From Betaproteobacteria bacterium HGW-Betaproteobacteria-12 (GTDB taxonomy: Bacteria > Pseudomonadota > Gammaproteobacteria > Burkholderiales > Rhodocyclaceae): DNA of 38,486 nt. The stretch is taken from positions 1-38,486 of the forward strand of contig PHCU01000021.1 of NCBI GenBank assembly GCA_002842345.1, read 5' to 3'. Made by a program: the position numbers and the translations under genes. Shown here piece by piece: positions 1-9,307 of the stretch. The notes beneath the pieces are model-generated. The model was not told the DNA's origin, ran no database searches, and saw only the letters and a list, made by a program, of their open reading frames with translations. How positions within the stretch are numbered: position 1 is the stretch's first letter; each line of letters starts with the position of its first letter.

Positions 1-492
1 GAGGAAGGCGATGCGCTTGATCAGCTCGGAGATGCCCTGCAGGGCCAGCAGCGTGAAGCCGATCGGCAGCAGGATCTTGACCGGCCAGCGGATCAGGCCG
101 CCGGCATTGGCCGAGTATTCCTGGATCTTGTACGACTCGGCGACCAGCGGCAGCGACAGCCAGACCACGGTGATGACCATCGGCAACAGGAAGAAGACGG
201 TGCCGATGATGTCGATCACGGCCAGGCCGCGAGCCGAGAAGCGGCTGGAGATGACGTCGATGCGTACGTGTTCGTTCTTTTGCAGCGTATAGGCGGCGCA
301 CAGCAGGAAGACGCCGGAGAACAGGTACCACTGGATTTCCAGCAGGCCGTTCGAACTGTCGTTGAAAATGAAGCGGTAACTGGCGTTGCCGGCGCTGATC
401 ACGGTCATGATCAGAACCAGCCAGAATGCGCCCCGGCCGACCCGCTCGTTGAGCCAGTCGATCAGCTGCGAGAGCTTGAGTAGAAGGGTCAC
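1..492 (-). CDS. TRAP transporter small permease (DctQ/YiaM type), partial
   Basis: Small membrane subunit of a tripartite ATP-independent periplasmic transporter, which with a large permease and a solute-binding protein imports organic acids or related solutes using an ion gradient. 164 codons are visible; the 3' end lies beyond base 1. The protein shows four hydrophobic segments and the family signature in the second quarter: a Glu-x-x-Trp segment (LLEIQWYLF) followed by a Lys-Asn-Glu-His-Val-Arg-Ile-Asp stretch. Start is GTG at 492, preceded by a strong GAGGAGG; no ATG lies in a suitable place. The large permease would be expected just outside the window. The substrate cannot be told from this subunit. 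Confidence 0.88.
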   Translation of the reverse strand, partial: MTLLLKLSQLIDWLNERVGRGAFWLVLIMTVISAGNASYRFIFNDSSNGLLEIQWYLFSGVFLLCAAYTLQKNEHVRIDVISSRFSARGLAVIDIIGTVFFLLPMVITVVWLSLPLVAESYKIQEYSANAGGLIRWPVKILLPIGFTLLALQGISELIKRIAFL

Positions 493-596
493 GAAAAGTC
501 CTCCTCGGTTGATAGAATTCCCGGCTTCTATTGGTGGCCGGAGTTTGATGGAAAATCCCAGTAGGCCCAATTTACTGCGAAGGTGATAGCGAGACC

Positions 597-1253
597 ATGG
601 TGGAAATCCCTACAAACTCCCCAACCCGCCTCTGTCTGGTGCGCCATGGCGAAACCGAGTGGAACGCGGCGCGCCGTATCCAGGGGCAGATCGACATCGG
701 CCTCAATGCCACCGGCCATCGCCAGGCCGAGGCCGCCGGCCGCTGGTTGGCGGCAGCCGCTATCGGCGCCATCTACAGCAGCGACCTGCAGCGCGCCTGG
801 CTGACCGCGCAGGCCATCGGCCGGAGCCTGGGGCTGGCGCCGGAGGCCAATCCGTCGTTACGCGAACGACGCTACGGCGTCTTCGAAGGACTGACCTACG
901 ATGAAGCCAGGCGCGACCATCCGGACGGCTATGCTGCCTTCGAAGGGCGCAACGCCGACTACGATTTCGAAAACGGCGAGAGCCTGAAGGCGATGTTCGA
1001 CCGGGTCACCGAAGCCCTGCGGGAGATCGTTGCCCGCCACGCCGGCCGCAACGTCGTCGTCGTCGTGCATGGCGGCGTACTCGACATCGTCAATCGCTTC
1101 GTTCGCGGTAACAGCCTGGAGATGCCGCGCGATTTCCTGATTCCGAATGCCGGCTTGAACTGGATCGCCTGTCGCGATGGCGTCTGGTCCATCGAGAGCT
1201 GGGGCGAAACGGCCCATCTGGAGCCGGGCGCCCTTGACGAGTTGCCTTCGTGA
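597..1253 (+). CDS. Histidine phosphatase family protein (GpmB/CobC-like)
   Basis: 218-residue cytoplasmic phosphatase of the phosphoglycerate mutase-like superfamily. The phosphohistidine motif LVRHGET places the nucleophile at His17, with Arg16 beside it; Glu90 in LRERRYG is the likely acid/base, and a second His lies in VVHGG near residue 159. The length fits cofactor-dependent mutase-like phosphatases better than true glycolytic PGAM (about 250 residues). An AAGGTG sits about 10 bases before the ATG. It is divergent from the TRAP gene and 39 bases upstream of glyA. Substrate unknown: phosphoglycerate, a sugar phosphate or alpha-ribazole phosphate are all possible; no cobalamin genes are nearby. 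Confidence 0.88.
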   Translation: MVEIPTNSPTRLCLVRHGETEWNAARRIQGQIDIGLNATGHRQAEAAGRWLAAAAIGAIYSSDLQRAWLTAQAIGRSLGLAPEANPSLRERRYGVFEGLTYDEARRDHPDGYAAFEGRNADYDFENGESLKAMFDRVTEALREIVARHAGRNVVVVVHGGVLDIVNRFVRGNSLEMPRDFLIPNAGLNWIACRDGVWSIESWGETAHLEPGALDELPS

Positions 1254-1292
1254 TAAGATTCCCGCCCTTTTCAATGGCTTGAGGCATTCCCC

Positions 1293-2543
<1,251 letters not shown>

Positions 2544-2544
2544 G

Positions 2545-2600
2545 AGTTGTTGGTTGCTGGTCATTGATTACTAGCGACTAACAACTGGCGACTAATAACC
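2545..2600. repeat. Intergenic inverted repeat, element A (AGTTGTT ends)
   Basis: The left arm at 2545-2560 (AGTTGTTGGTTGCTGG) and right arm at 2571-2586 (CTAGCGACTAACAACT) match at 13 of 16 positions when one is reverse complemented, around a 10-base loop. A further partial copy of the right arm (GGCGACTAATAACC) follows directly to the nrdR start codon. The repeat resembles element B at 4902-4963. It occupies the place where the nrdR Shine-Dalgarno sequence should be. Confidence 0.7.
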
Positions 2601-3065
2601 ATGAAATGTCCTTTCTGCGGTGCCGAAGATACGGCGGTAGCCGATACCCGTCTCAACGACGAGGGCGATACCGTCCGTCGCCGCCGGAAGTGCAATGCCT
2701 GCGACAAGCGCTTCACCACCTACGAGCGGGCGGAAATCCAGCTGCCGCAGGTGGTCAAGAAGAACGGTCTGCGCACCGAGTTCAGCCGCGGCAAGCTGCG
2801 CGCCAGCCTGGAGCTGGCGCTGCGCAAGCGGCCGGTCAGCATCGAGGCGGTCGATGCCGCGGTCGCCGACATCGAGGAACGCCTGCTCTCGGCCGGCGAA
2901 CGCGAAGTCAGCACGCAGCAGCTGGGCGAGCTGGTGATGCGCGAGCTGAAGAAGCTCGACAAGGTCGCCTACATCCGCTTCGCCTCGGTGTACCGCAATT
3001 TCGAAGACGTCGACGCCTTTTCCCGGGCGATCCGCGAAGTCTCGCCGCCCCCCCGCAAGAAATGA
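2601..3065 (+). CDS. nrdR: Transcriptional repressor NrdR
   Basis: 154-residue regulator that represses ribonucleotide reductase genes when dATP/ATP is bound. The zinc ribbon uses Cys3-x2-Cys6 and Cys31-x2-Cys34, with an arginine-rich stretch between them; an ATP-cone domain follows from about residue 49 ([22 protein letters not shown]). Length and composition are standard. The ATG at 2601 has no recognisable Shine-Dalgarno; the bases before it belong to repeat element A. The stop overlaps the ribD start (ATGA). Confidence 0.97.
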   Translation: MKCPFCGAEDTAVADTRLNDEGDTVRRRRKCNACDKRFTTYERAEIQLPQVVKKNGLRTEFSRGKLRASLELALRKRPVSIEAVDAAVADIEERLLSAGEREVSTQQLGELVMRELKKLDKVAYIRFASVYRNFEDVDAFSRAIREVSPPPRKK

Positions 3066-4150
3066 GCTTTGCCGCCGACGACCATCGACTGATGGCGCAG
3101 GCGCTGCAACTGGCCGAGCGCGGCCTGTGGACGACCAGCCCCAATCCACGCGTCGGCTGCGTGCTGGTCAAGGACGGCATCGTCGTTGGCGAAGGCTGGC
3201 ACGAGAAGGCCGGCGAGCCGCATGCCGAGGTCCATGCCTTGCGCGCCGCCGGCGACCAGGCGCGCGGGGCGATTGCCTACGTGACGCTGGAGCCGTGCAG
3301 CCACCACGGCCGCACGCCGCCCTGCGCCGAGGCGCTGATCGCTGCCGGCGTTTCCCGCGTCGTCGCCGCGCTGCGCGACCCCAATCCGCTGGTCGCTGGC
3401 ATGGGGCTGGCCCGGCTGCAGGCGGCCGGTATCGACACGGCCTGCGGGCTGCTGGAGAACGAGGCGCGCGAACTGAACATCGGTTTTGTTTCGCGCATGA
3501 CGCGTGGCCGGCCGTGGCTGCGCCTGAAGGCTGCCGCCAGCCTGGACGGCAAGACGGCGCTGAACAACGGCGTCAGCCAGTGGATCACCGGCCCGGAGGC
3601 GCGGCGCGACGGCCAGCGCTGGCGGGCGCGGGCCTGTGCCGTGCTGACAGGCATCGGCACGGTGCGCGACGACGATCCACAATTGAATGTGCGCGACTTC
3701 GCCACGCCGCGCCAGCCGCTGCGCGTGGTGGTCGACAGCCGGCTGGAAACGCCGTTGACCGCCCGCATCCTGCGGGGTGGTTCGGTGCTGATCGCCGGCG
3801 CCATCGACGATGCCGCAAAAAATGCCGCCTTGAGGGCCGCCGGGGCCGAGGTGTTGATCCTGCCCAATGCCGCCGGCAAGGTCGAGCTGGTGGATCTGCT
3901 GGCCGAACTGGGCCGGCGCGGCATCAACGAAGTGCATGCCGAAGCCGGCTTCAAGCTCAACGGTTCGCTATTGCGCGAGGGGCTGGTCGACGAGCTGCTG
4001 CTCTATCTGGCGCCCTGCCTGCTCGGCCATGCCGCCAGCGGCCTGTTCAACCTGCCCGAACTGACTAGCCTAGATGGCAAGACCCGTCTGCAGATTCGCG
4101 ATCTGCGCCTGATCGGGGCAGATATCCGGGTGCTTGCCCGGCCGGCGTAG
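3062..4150 (+). CDS. ribD: Bifunctional riboflavin biosynthesis protein RibD (deaminase/reductase)
   Basis: 362-residue enzyme carrying out two successive steps of riboflavin synthesis: deamination of the pyrimidine made from GTP, then NADPH-dependent reduction of its ribose side chain. The N-terminal deaminase domain has the zinc ligands His54, Cys79 and Cys88 and catalytic Glu56 (HAEVHAL and [12 protein letters not shown]). The C-terminal reductase domain starts near residue 150 ([11 protein letters not shown]) and runs to the end. The start overlaps the nrdR stop by ATGA, so translation is probably coupled. The last 86 bases overlap the 3' end of the convergent MoeB/ThiF-type gene. Confidence 0.97.
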   Translation: MSFAADDHRLMAQALQLAERGLWTTSPNPRVGCVLVKDGIVVGEGWHEKAGEPHAEVHALRAAGDQARGAIAYVTLEPCSHHGRTPPCAEALIAAGVSRVVAALRDPNPLVAGMGLARLQAAGIDTACGLLENEARELNIGFVSRMTRGRPWLRLKAAASLDGKTALNNGVSQWITGPEARRDGQRWRARACAVLTGIGTVRDDDPQLNVRDFATPRQPLRVVVDSRLETPLTARILRGGSVLIAGAIDDAAKNAALRAAGAEVLILPNAAGKVELVDLLAELGRRGINEVHAEAGFKLNGSLLREGLVDELLLYLAPCLLGHAASGLFNLPELTSLDGKTRLQIRDLRLIGADIRVLARPA

Positions 4151-4892
4151 GTCCGCACACCGCACAGGCCGGGTCCTTCTTGAAGCGAACGCTGCGCCAT
4201 TCCATTTCCAGGGAGTCGAGCAGCAACAGCCGGCCGCTCAGGCTTTCGCCGATGCCGGCGGCCAGCTTCAGTGACTCGGCGGCCTGCATGGTGCCGATAA
4301 TGCCGGTCAACGGGGCGAAGACGCCCATCACCGCGCAGCGCACCTCTTCGACGTCTTCGCCTTCGGGAAACAGGCAGTGGTAGCACGGCGCTTCGTCACG
4401 GCGCAGGTCGTAGACGCTGATCTGGCCATCGAAACGGATGGCGGCGCCGGATACCAGCGGCTTGCGGTGATGGACGCAGGCGCGGTTGATGGCGTGGCGG
4501 GTGGCGAAATTGTCGCTGCAGTCGAGCACGATATCGGCCGTGGCGACCAGCGCATCCAGCGCCGTGCCGGACAGGCGCTGCTGCAGCGGGATAATGGCGA
4601 TCTCCGGGTTGATCGCGCTCAGCGCCTGGCGACCCGACTCGGCCTTGGCCATGCCGACGCGCGCCTGGGTATGCAGGATCTGCCGCTGCAAATTGGTGAA
4701 ATCGACGTTGTCGTCATCGACCAGCGTGATCTTGCCGACGCCGGCCGAGGCCAGGTACAGGGCCGCCGGCGACCCCAGCCCGCCGGCGCCGATGATCAAC
4801 GCATGCGTGGCGAGAATGCGCGCCTGACCCTCGATGCCCAGGGCGTCGAGCAGAATGTGGCGGCTGTAGCGAAGAAGCTGCTCGTCGGTCAT
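4065..4892 (-). CDS. HesA/MoeB/ThiF family adenylyltransferase (E1-like)
   Basis: 275-residue E1-like enzyme that adenylates the C-terminal glycine of a ubiquitin-like sulfur carrier (MoaD or ThiS type). The Rossmann glycine motif IIGAGGLGSPAALYLA, the NLQRQ motif, the DCSDNFATR segment and two zinc CxxC pairs (CYHC, CAVC) are present. Start is taken at ATG 4892 (MTDEQLLRYSRHI), the usual N-terminus; no Shine-Dalgarno precedes it because repeat element B lies there. The protein runs about 30 residues past CAVCG, where family members commonly end, and this tail is encoded antisense to the end of ribD. MoeB and ThiF cannot be separated from this locus alone because no moa or thi genes are near. 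Confidence 0.93.
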   Translation of the reverse strand: MTDEQLLRYSRHILLDALGIEGQARILATHALIIGAGGLGSPAALYLASAGVGKITLVDDDNVDFTNLQRQILHTQARVGMAKAESGRQALSAINPEIAIIPLQQRLSGTALDALVATADIVLDCSDNFATRHAINRACVHHRKPLVSGAAIRFDGQISVYDLRRDEAPCYHCLFPEGEDVEEVRCAVMGVFAPLTGIIGTMQAAESLKLAAGIGESLSGRLLLLDSLEMEWRSVRFKKDPACAVCGPTPAGQAPGYLPRSGADRESADGSCHLG

Positions 4893-4901
4893 TGAGGATC
4901 G

Positions 4902-4963
4902 AGTTGTTGGGATCGAGAATCGAGATGGGTTTGCTGACAGCTCTATGCTCGATCCTAACAACT
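4902..4963. repeat. Intergenic inverted repeat, element B (AGTTGTT ends)
   Basis: The left arm 4902-4917 (AGTTGTTGGGATCGAG) and right arm 4948-4963 (CTCGATCCTAACAACT) match at 15 of 16 positions as an inverted repeat. GATCGAG also recurs just outside and inside the left arm. The ends share AGTTGTT with element A at 2545. It fills the gap between two minus-strand genes, reaches into the stop codon of the upstream gene, and ends 9 bases before the start of the E1-like gene. Confidence 0.7.
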
Positions 4964-5363
4964 ACTTGTATTCCCGCCATTCTGGCGGCGTATCGTCGTG
5001 GTCGCCGTGCGGATGGTGCTCCCAGGCCTTCACGTAGGCCTCCTGCTCGGAGCGCTTGAGGCGCTTTTCCGGCGCTTCCATGTTATGCAACTGGGTGTCC
5101 TCGACGTAGTAGATCAGGGCCCGGGTCAGCTTGGTCAGCAAGGTGTTGTCGAGATGGTAGCCCTTGTCCACCAGGTGTTCGTCGAGTTCGCGCAGGGTGT
5201 GCTGGCGCAGGTCATAGGCGACGCCGAGGGCGCGTTTCTCGTATTTCGCCTCGATCTCCAGTTCCTCGACCCGCTGCAGGTCATCGGCCGCTTCCGGCAC
5301 CTGGCCGGGCGGGAACTTGGAAAACTGGATCTCGCGCTTCTTTTTCAGGTCCGAGCTAGGCAT
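4962..5363 (-). CDS. Conserved hypothetical protein, charged, helical
   Basis: 133-residue protein I do not recognise as a named family. It is highly charged, with a Lys/Arg-rich N-terminus (SDLKKKREIQFSKFPPGQ), a Glu-rich middle likely to be helical (RVEELEIEAKYEKRALG), and a His/Asp-rich end (EHHPHGDHDD). There is no signal peptide, membrane segment or cysteine. It is 20 bases downstream of the Ctp protease gene and probably cotranscribed with envC and ctp. Its codon use matches its neighbours, so it looks like a genuine resident gene; function unknown. Confidence 0.75.
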   Translation of the reverse strand: MPSSDLKKKREIQFSKFPPGQVPEAADDLQRVEELEIEAKYEKRALGVAYDLRQHTLRELDEHLVDKGYHLDNTLLTKLTRALIYYVEDTQLHNMEAPEKRLKRSEQEAYVKAWEHHPHGDHDDTPPEWREYK

Positions 5364-5383
5364 CGTTCCTCCCTGCCGGCTGG

Positions 5384-6796
5384 TTACTTCGGCTTTCTCT
5401 GCATGATCTGCAAGCCCTTGAGCAGATTCATCGCCTGCTGGAACTGGTAGTCGCCCGGGCTGGCGTACTCAAGGCGCTGCGGCATCTCGTCTTCGGCTTC
5501 TTCCTTGCCGTTCTTGTCCTTGCCCGGCTTGCCGGTCGGCTTGGCTGCCGGCTTCGTCTCGCTACGCGGCGCTTCTTTTTCGCGATCGTTGCTCAGGTGG
5601 CGTTCGAGATCGGCCTCGCGGATGCGACCGGCAGCCGACGCCGTGCCATTGGCGGATTCCTCGACGACGATGTCGGGGACGATGCCTTTGGCCTGGATCG
5701 AGCGGCCGGCCGGCGTGTAGTAGCGGGCCGTGGTCAGCTTGATGGCCGAATTGCCGGGCAGCGGCAGAACCGACTGGACGGAACCCTTGCCGAAGGTCTG
5801 GGTGCCCATGATGACGGCGCGCTTGTGGTCCTGCAGGGCGCCGGCGACGATTTCGGAAGCCGAGGCCGAGCCACTATTGACCAGAACGACCATCGGCACG
5901 TCCTTGGTTTCCGCTGGCAGTGCGCGTAATGGGTCTTCGCGGGTGCCGCGCAGGTAGTCGCGCGGCCGGGCAAGAAACTCCTGCTTGGCATCTTCGCTAC
6001 GGCCATCGGTCGACACGACCTTGGTATCGGGCGGCAGGAAGGCGGCAGAAACGCCGATGGCGCCATTGAGCAGGCCGCCCGGGTCATTGCGCAGGTCGAG
6101 CACGAGGCCGTTCAGCTTGCCGTCCTTGTACAGCGTGCCGAGATGGCGGGCCAGATCGGCAACGGTGTTTTCCTGGAACTGCGTGACGCGAACCCAGCCG
6201 TAGCCCGGCTCGATCAGCTTGGACTTGACGCTCTGTACCTTGATCACTTCGCGGATCAGCGTGATTTCCAGTGGCTTGGCCTCGCCCTTGCGCAGGATGG
6301 TCAGCTTGATCGGGGTCTTCGGCTTGCCGCGCATTTTCTTGACGGCGTCGGACAGGGTCAGGCCCTTGACCGGTGTCTCGTCGAGCTTGAAGATCAGGTC
6401 GCCGGACTTGATGCCGGCGCGGTAGGCCGGGGTGTCCTCAATCGGCGAGACCACCTTGACCAGGCCATCTTCCATGCCGACCTCGATGCCTAGGCCGCCG
6501 AATTCGCCCTGCGTGCCGACCTGCAGGTCCTTGAAGGCGTCGGCATCAAGATAGGCCGAGTGCGGATCGAGATTGGCCAGCATGCCGGAGATGGCATTGG
6601 TGATCATCTTCTTGTCTTCGACCGGCTCGACATAGCCCTGCTTGATCGCGCTATAGACCTCGGCGAAGGTGCGCAATTCGTCGATCGGCAGGCCGGGGCT
6701 GACCTCCTTGTCGGCCAGGGCGGGGACGTGCAGGCTGATCATGGCGCCGGCCAGGAATCCACCCACTATCAAACTGACGGTTTTCGCTTTGCTCAT
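5384..6796 (-). CDS. Carboxy-terminal processing protease (S41 family, CtpA-like)
   Basis: 470-residue exported serine protease that trims or degrades periplasmic proteins, often cell-wall hydrolases or lipoproteins. An N-terminal signal/anchor (residues 7-28) leads into a PDZ domain at about 100-180. The catalytic domain has the Ser/Lys dyad: Ser312 in SGSASASE and Lys337 in TFGKGSVQ, with Asp323 in LQDHKR. A low-complexity Lys/Glu/Pro linker spans about 405-445. The ATG at 6796 overlaps the envC stop (ATGA); an in-frame ATG at 6811 is the alternative. The envC-ctp linkage, common in proteobacteria, suggests a role in cell-wall remodelling. Confidence 0.95.
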   Translation of the reverse strand: MSKAKTVSLIVGGFLAGAMISLHVPALADKEVSPGLPIDELRTFAEVYSAIKQGYVEPVEDKKMITNAISGMLANLDPHSAYLDADAFKDLQVGTQGEFGGLGIEVGMEDGLVKVVSPIEDTPAYRAGIKSGDLIFKLDETPVKGLTLSDAVKKMRGKPKTPIKLTILRKGEAKPLEITLIREVIKVQSVKSKLIEPGYGWVRVTQFQENTVADLARHLGTLYKDGKLNGLVLDLRNDPGGLLNGAIGVSAAFLPPDTKVVSTDGRSEDAKQEFLARPRDYLRGTREDPLRALPAETKDVPMVVLVNSGSASASEIVAGALQDHKRAVIMGTQTFGKGSVQSVLPLPGNSAIKLTTARYYTPAGRSIQAKGIVPDIVVEESANGTASAAGRIREADLERHLSNDREKEAPRSETKPAAKPTGKPGKDKNGKEEAEDEMPQRLEYASPGDYQFQQAMNLLKGLQIMQRKPK

Positions 6797-8184
6797 TTCA
6801 GACTTGCCCATTTCATCGGGTCGATCGGTTGCCCCTGGTGGCGGAGTTCAAAGTATAAACCGGATTCCGCATTGCCTCCGCTGTTGCCGACGGTGGCTAC
6901 CGTCTCGCCACCCTTGACCGCCTGGCCGACCTGCTTGAGCAAGGAATCGTTGTTGCCATAGATCGACAGGTAGGCATTGCCGTGATCGACGATCAGCAGG
7001 TTGCCGAAGCCGCGCATCCACTCGGCGAAGACAACCCGGCCGTTGGCGATGGCCTTGACCTCGTTGCCGGCGCCGGCCCGGATGAACAGACCGCGCCAGG
7101 AGCCGCCTCCCTCGCGAGGGCTGCCGAAGCGGCCGCTGACTGCGCCGCGCACCGGGAGTCGCAGCTTGCCTTTCTGGCGGGCGAAGCTGCCGTCGCTGGG
7201 GGCTGGTTCGTAGCGGTTCTCGGCTTCGACTGTTCGTGGCGGGGAGGGTTCGTTGCGGGCCGGCGGGCTCGTTCCGGGTTCGGCCAGGGCCTTGCGCCGT
7301 GCCGCCTCGGCCGCCCGTGCCCGGGCCGCTTCGGCGCGGGCTGCCTGAGCCGCCTGGGCGGCCAGAATCTTCGACAGGCGGTCAATCAGTTGTGTCAGGC
7401 GCTTTTCATCGCGCTGCAGATTGCCGATTTCCTTGCGCTGAGCCTTCACCTTACTCGACATCTCGGCGTACAGGGCTTTGCGTTCGTCGCGTTGGCGGTT
7501 CAGTTCGGCGGCGCGCTTCTGCTGTTCCGCTTCGACTTCGGCCAGTTCGTCACTGCGGGCGCGGGCATCTGCGGCCAGCGACTTCTTGCGATCGAGGGTC
7601 TTGGCGATCTCGCCCATCAGCTCGGCCCGCGTCTGGGCAACGGCAGCGAGGTAATGCAGGTCGCGCGCCATCTGGTTGGGATCGTCGCCATTGAGCAGCA
7701 TTTGCAGCGAATCCGGTGAGCCGCGCAAATATTGTTTGTAGAGCAGGTGTTCGAGTTGGGATTGCTGCTGGGTCAGTGTCGTGCCCAATTCCGACGATTG
7801 CTGCTCCAGGTTCTGCAGATTGTGTTGCAGCTTGCTGCGTTGCTCGGTGAGTTCGTGCAATTCGCGCTGCAGGCGGGAAATCTGCCGCTCCGATTCGCGC
7901 AGCCGGTCGCCGGCATCGGCCCGGTCTTCCTCGCTGGCGTTGAGTTCCTTGCGCAGGGTTTCGATGCGGCTGCGCAGTTCGCCGAGATCGGCCTGGCGCT
8001 CGGCGATTTCCGGAGTCGCGGCAGGTTCCGGCTTCTTTTGGGCGCTGGCGGGAGCGGTACAAAGAAAAACGGCGGCCACCAGTGCCGCCGTCAGCCGTGT
8101 TTCCGGGGTTCGCCGCGATCTCCGGTCCGGCCTGGACAAGGGCTCGCGCCGGTCGCCGGCGAAGCTTTCATTTCTAAGGGCCAT
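6793..8184 (-). CDS. envC: Murein hydrolase activator EnvC
   Basis: About 463-residue periplasmic protein that activates septal amidases during division. The signal peptide has a hydrophobic core LTAALVAAVFLCTAPASA; a long coiled coil rich in Glu, Arg, Gln and Leu follows to about residue 270; a Pro/Ala/Arg-rich linker then leads to a C-terminal LytM (M23) domain. The LytM domain lacks the zinc ligands: GLFIRAGAG replaces the first His/Asp motif and GLYFELRH replaces the HxH motif. This matches EnvC, which activates rather than cuts. The start is uncertain: ATG 8184 gives a long charged n-region, and an in-frame ATG at 8244 also exists. Confidence 0.93.
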   Translation of the reverse strand: MALRNESFAGDRREPLSRPDRRSRRTPETRLTAALVAAVFLCTAPASAQKKPEPAATPEIAERQADLGELRSRIETLRKELNASEEDRADAGDRLRESERQISRLQRELHELTEQRSKLQHNLQNLEQQSSELGTTLTQQQSQLEHLLYKQYLRGSPDSLQMLLNGDDPNQMARDLHYLAAVAQTRAELMGEIAKTLDRKKSLAADARARSDELAEVEAEQQKRAAELNRQRDERKALYAEMSSKVKAQRKEIGNLQRDEKRLTQLIDRLSKILAAQAAQAARAEAARARAAEAARRKALAEPGTSPPARNEPSPPRTVEAENRYEPAPSDGSFARQKGKLRLPVRGAVSGRFGSPREGGGSWRGLFIRAGAGNEVKAIANGRVVFAEWMRGFGNLLIVDHGNAYLSIYGNNDSLLKQVGQAVKGGETVATVGNSGGNAESGLYFELRHQGQPIDPMKWASLK

Positions 8185-8266
8185 GACGGAATTGATGGTG
8201 ATTAAGGTCGGCGAATCGCAAAGCCTTATTTTATAATGATCCATTCACCGAAAACGAGGTTTTGTC

Positions 8267-8587
8267 TTGGAAAACCCATCCTTCAACCTGATCGAGAAGC
8301 AGGAACACATCGAGATGGCGGCTCGTGCGCTGAAGTCCATCGCCCATCCCCTGCGGCTCAAGGTGCTTTGCGTGCTCGGCGACCAGGAGGCTTGCGTGCA
8401 GGAAATCGTCGACGCCGTCGGTACCTCGCAGAGCAATATTTCCCAGCACTTGGCCATCCTGCGCGAGAAGGGCGTGCTCGTCACGCGCAAGGATGCCAAC
8501 CGCGTCTACTATCGCGTCGGCGATCAGCGGACCTTGCAGCTTGTCGGTATGATGCGCGAAGTTTTTTGTGGCGAGGAGTCCCGATAA
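8267..8587 (+). CDS. ArsR-family winged-helix regulator with cysteine pair
   Basis: 106-residue dimeric repressor-type protein. The winged helix-turn-helix covers about residues 20-90, with the recognition helix in TSQSNISQHLAILREKG and the wing in RKDANRVYYRV. Cys35 and Cys43 lie in or beside the second helix (VLCVLGDQEACVQEI) and Cys101 near the C-terminal helix. The ELCVCDL metal motif of arsenic sensors is absent. Start is TTG at 8267 with GAGGT upstream; a TATAAT lies at 8232-8237 but no good -35 is seen. It is divergent from envC and directly followed by the rhodanese gene, so it probably controls this operon. Thiol-based sensing is an inference. Confidence 0.88.
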   Translation: MENPSFNLIEKQEHIEMAARALKSIAHPLRLKVLCVLGDQEACVQEIVDAVGTSQSNISQHLAILREKGVLVTRKDANRVYYRVGDQRTLQLVGMMREVFCGEESR

Positions 8588-9013
8588 ATGCCGATGGAGT
8601 TCATTAACCAGAATATCCTGCTCATTTCCATCATTGTGGTCAGTGCCTTGGGTTTGCTTTGGCCGCTCATCTTCCGGCCGGCCGGCAATGCCCTGAATCC
8701 GGTCGAGGCAACGCAACTGATCAACCGTGAGGATGCCTACATTCTCGATGTCCGCGAAGTCGACGAGTTTGCCGGTGGCCACCTGCCGGAAGCCAGGAAT
8801 ATCCCCGCCAGCAAATTGACCGATCGGATCAAAGAGCTGGAGAAGTACAAGGACAAGCCCGTGCTAGTTTGTTGTGCGGCCGGCATGCGTTCCAACAAGG
8901 CTTGTGCCGAACTGCAAAAGAACGGTTTCTCCAAGATTCATTCCCTGGCCGGTGGCGTCGATGCCTGGCTGGCCGCCGGCTATCCGGTAAAAAAGGGAAC
9001 GCGTAACAAATGA
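8588..9013 (+). CDS. Membrane-anchored rhodanese-like sulfurtransferase
   Basis: 141-residue protein with an N-terminal transmembrane helix (about residues 8-29) and a cytoplasmic or periplasmic rhodanese domain. The active-site loop CAAGMRS places the persulfide-carrying Cys at 96, with Arg101 closing the six-residue loop; the ILDVRE and AGGHLPEARNIP motifs are intact. It starts at the base after the ArsR stop and its 3' end overlaps grxC by 4 bases. It corresponds to the rhodanese (YibN type) that precedes grxC-secB-gpsA in many proteobacteria. It likely transfers sulfane sulfur; the physiological donor is unknown. Confidence 0.93.
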   Translation: MPMEFINQNILLISIIVVSALGLLWPLIFRPAGNALNPVEATQLINREDAYILDVREVDEFAGGHLPEARNIPASKLTDRIKELEKYKDKPVLVCCAAGMRSNKACAELQKNGFSKIHSLAGGVDAWLAAGYPVKKGTRNK

Positions 9014-9279
9014 ACGCGCCGGTCCTGATGTATACGACGGCGGTTTGTCCGTTCTGCATCCGTGCCAAGCAACTGCTCAAGGCGCGCGGTGTCAGCGAAA
9101 TCGAGGAAATCCGCATTGACCTTGATCTCGAGCGCCGCGACGAGATGATGCAGCGAACCGGACGGCGGACGGTGCCGCAGATATACATTGGCGCGACGCA
9201 TGTCGGCGGTTGCGACGATCTCTATGCGCTGGATGCGGCGGGCGGCTTGAAGCCGCTGCTCGCTGCGGCGAACCCCTGA
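9010..9279 (+). CDS. grxC: Glutaredoxin 3
   Basis: 89-residue dithiol glutaredoxin, reducing disulfides and mixed disulfides with glutathione. The active site is Cys13-Pro-Phe-Cys16 (CPFC rather than the commoner CPYC). The TVPQIYIG cis-proline motif and the GGCDDLYALD glutathione-binding stretch are intact. The start overlaps the rhodanese stop (ATGA). The rhodanese-grxC-secB-gpsA order is conserved from Gammaproteobacteria to Betaproteobacteria. Confidence 0.96.
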   Translation: MNAPVLMYTTAVCPFCIRAKQLLKARGVSEIEEIRIDLDLERRDEMMQRTGRRTVPQIYIGATHVGGCDDLYALDAAGGLKPLLAAANP

Positions 9280-9307
9280 ATATTCCACAACTTTGCGAAA
9301 GAACATC

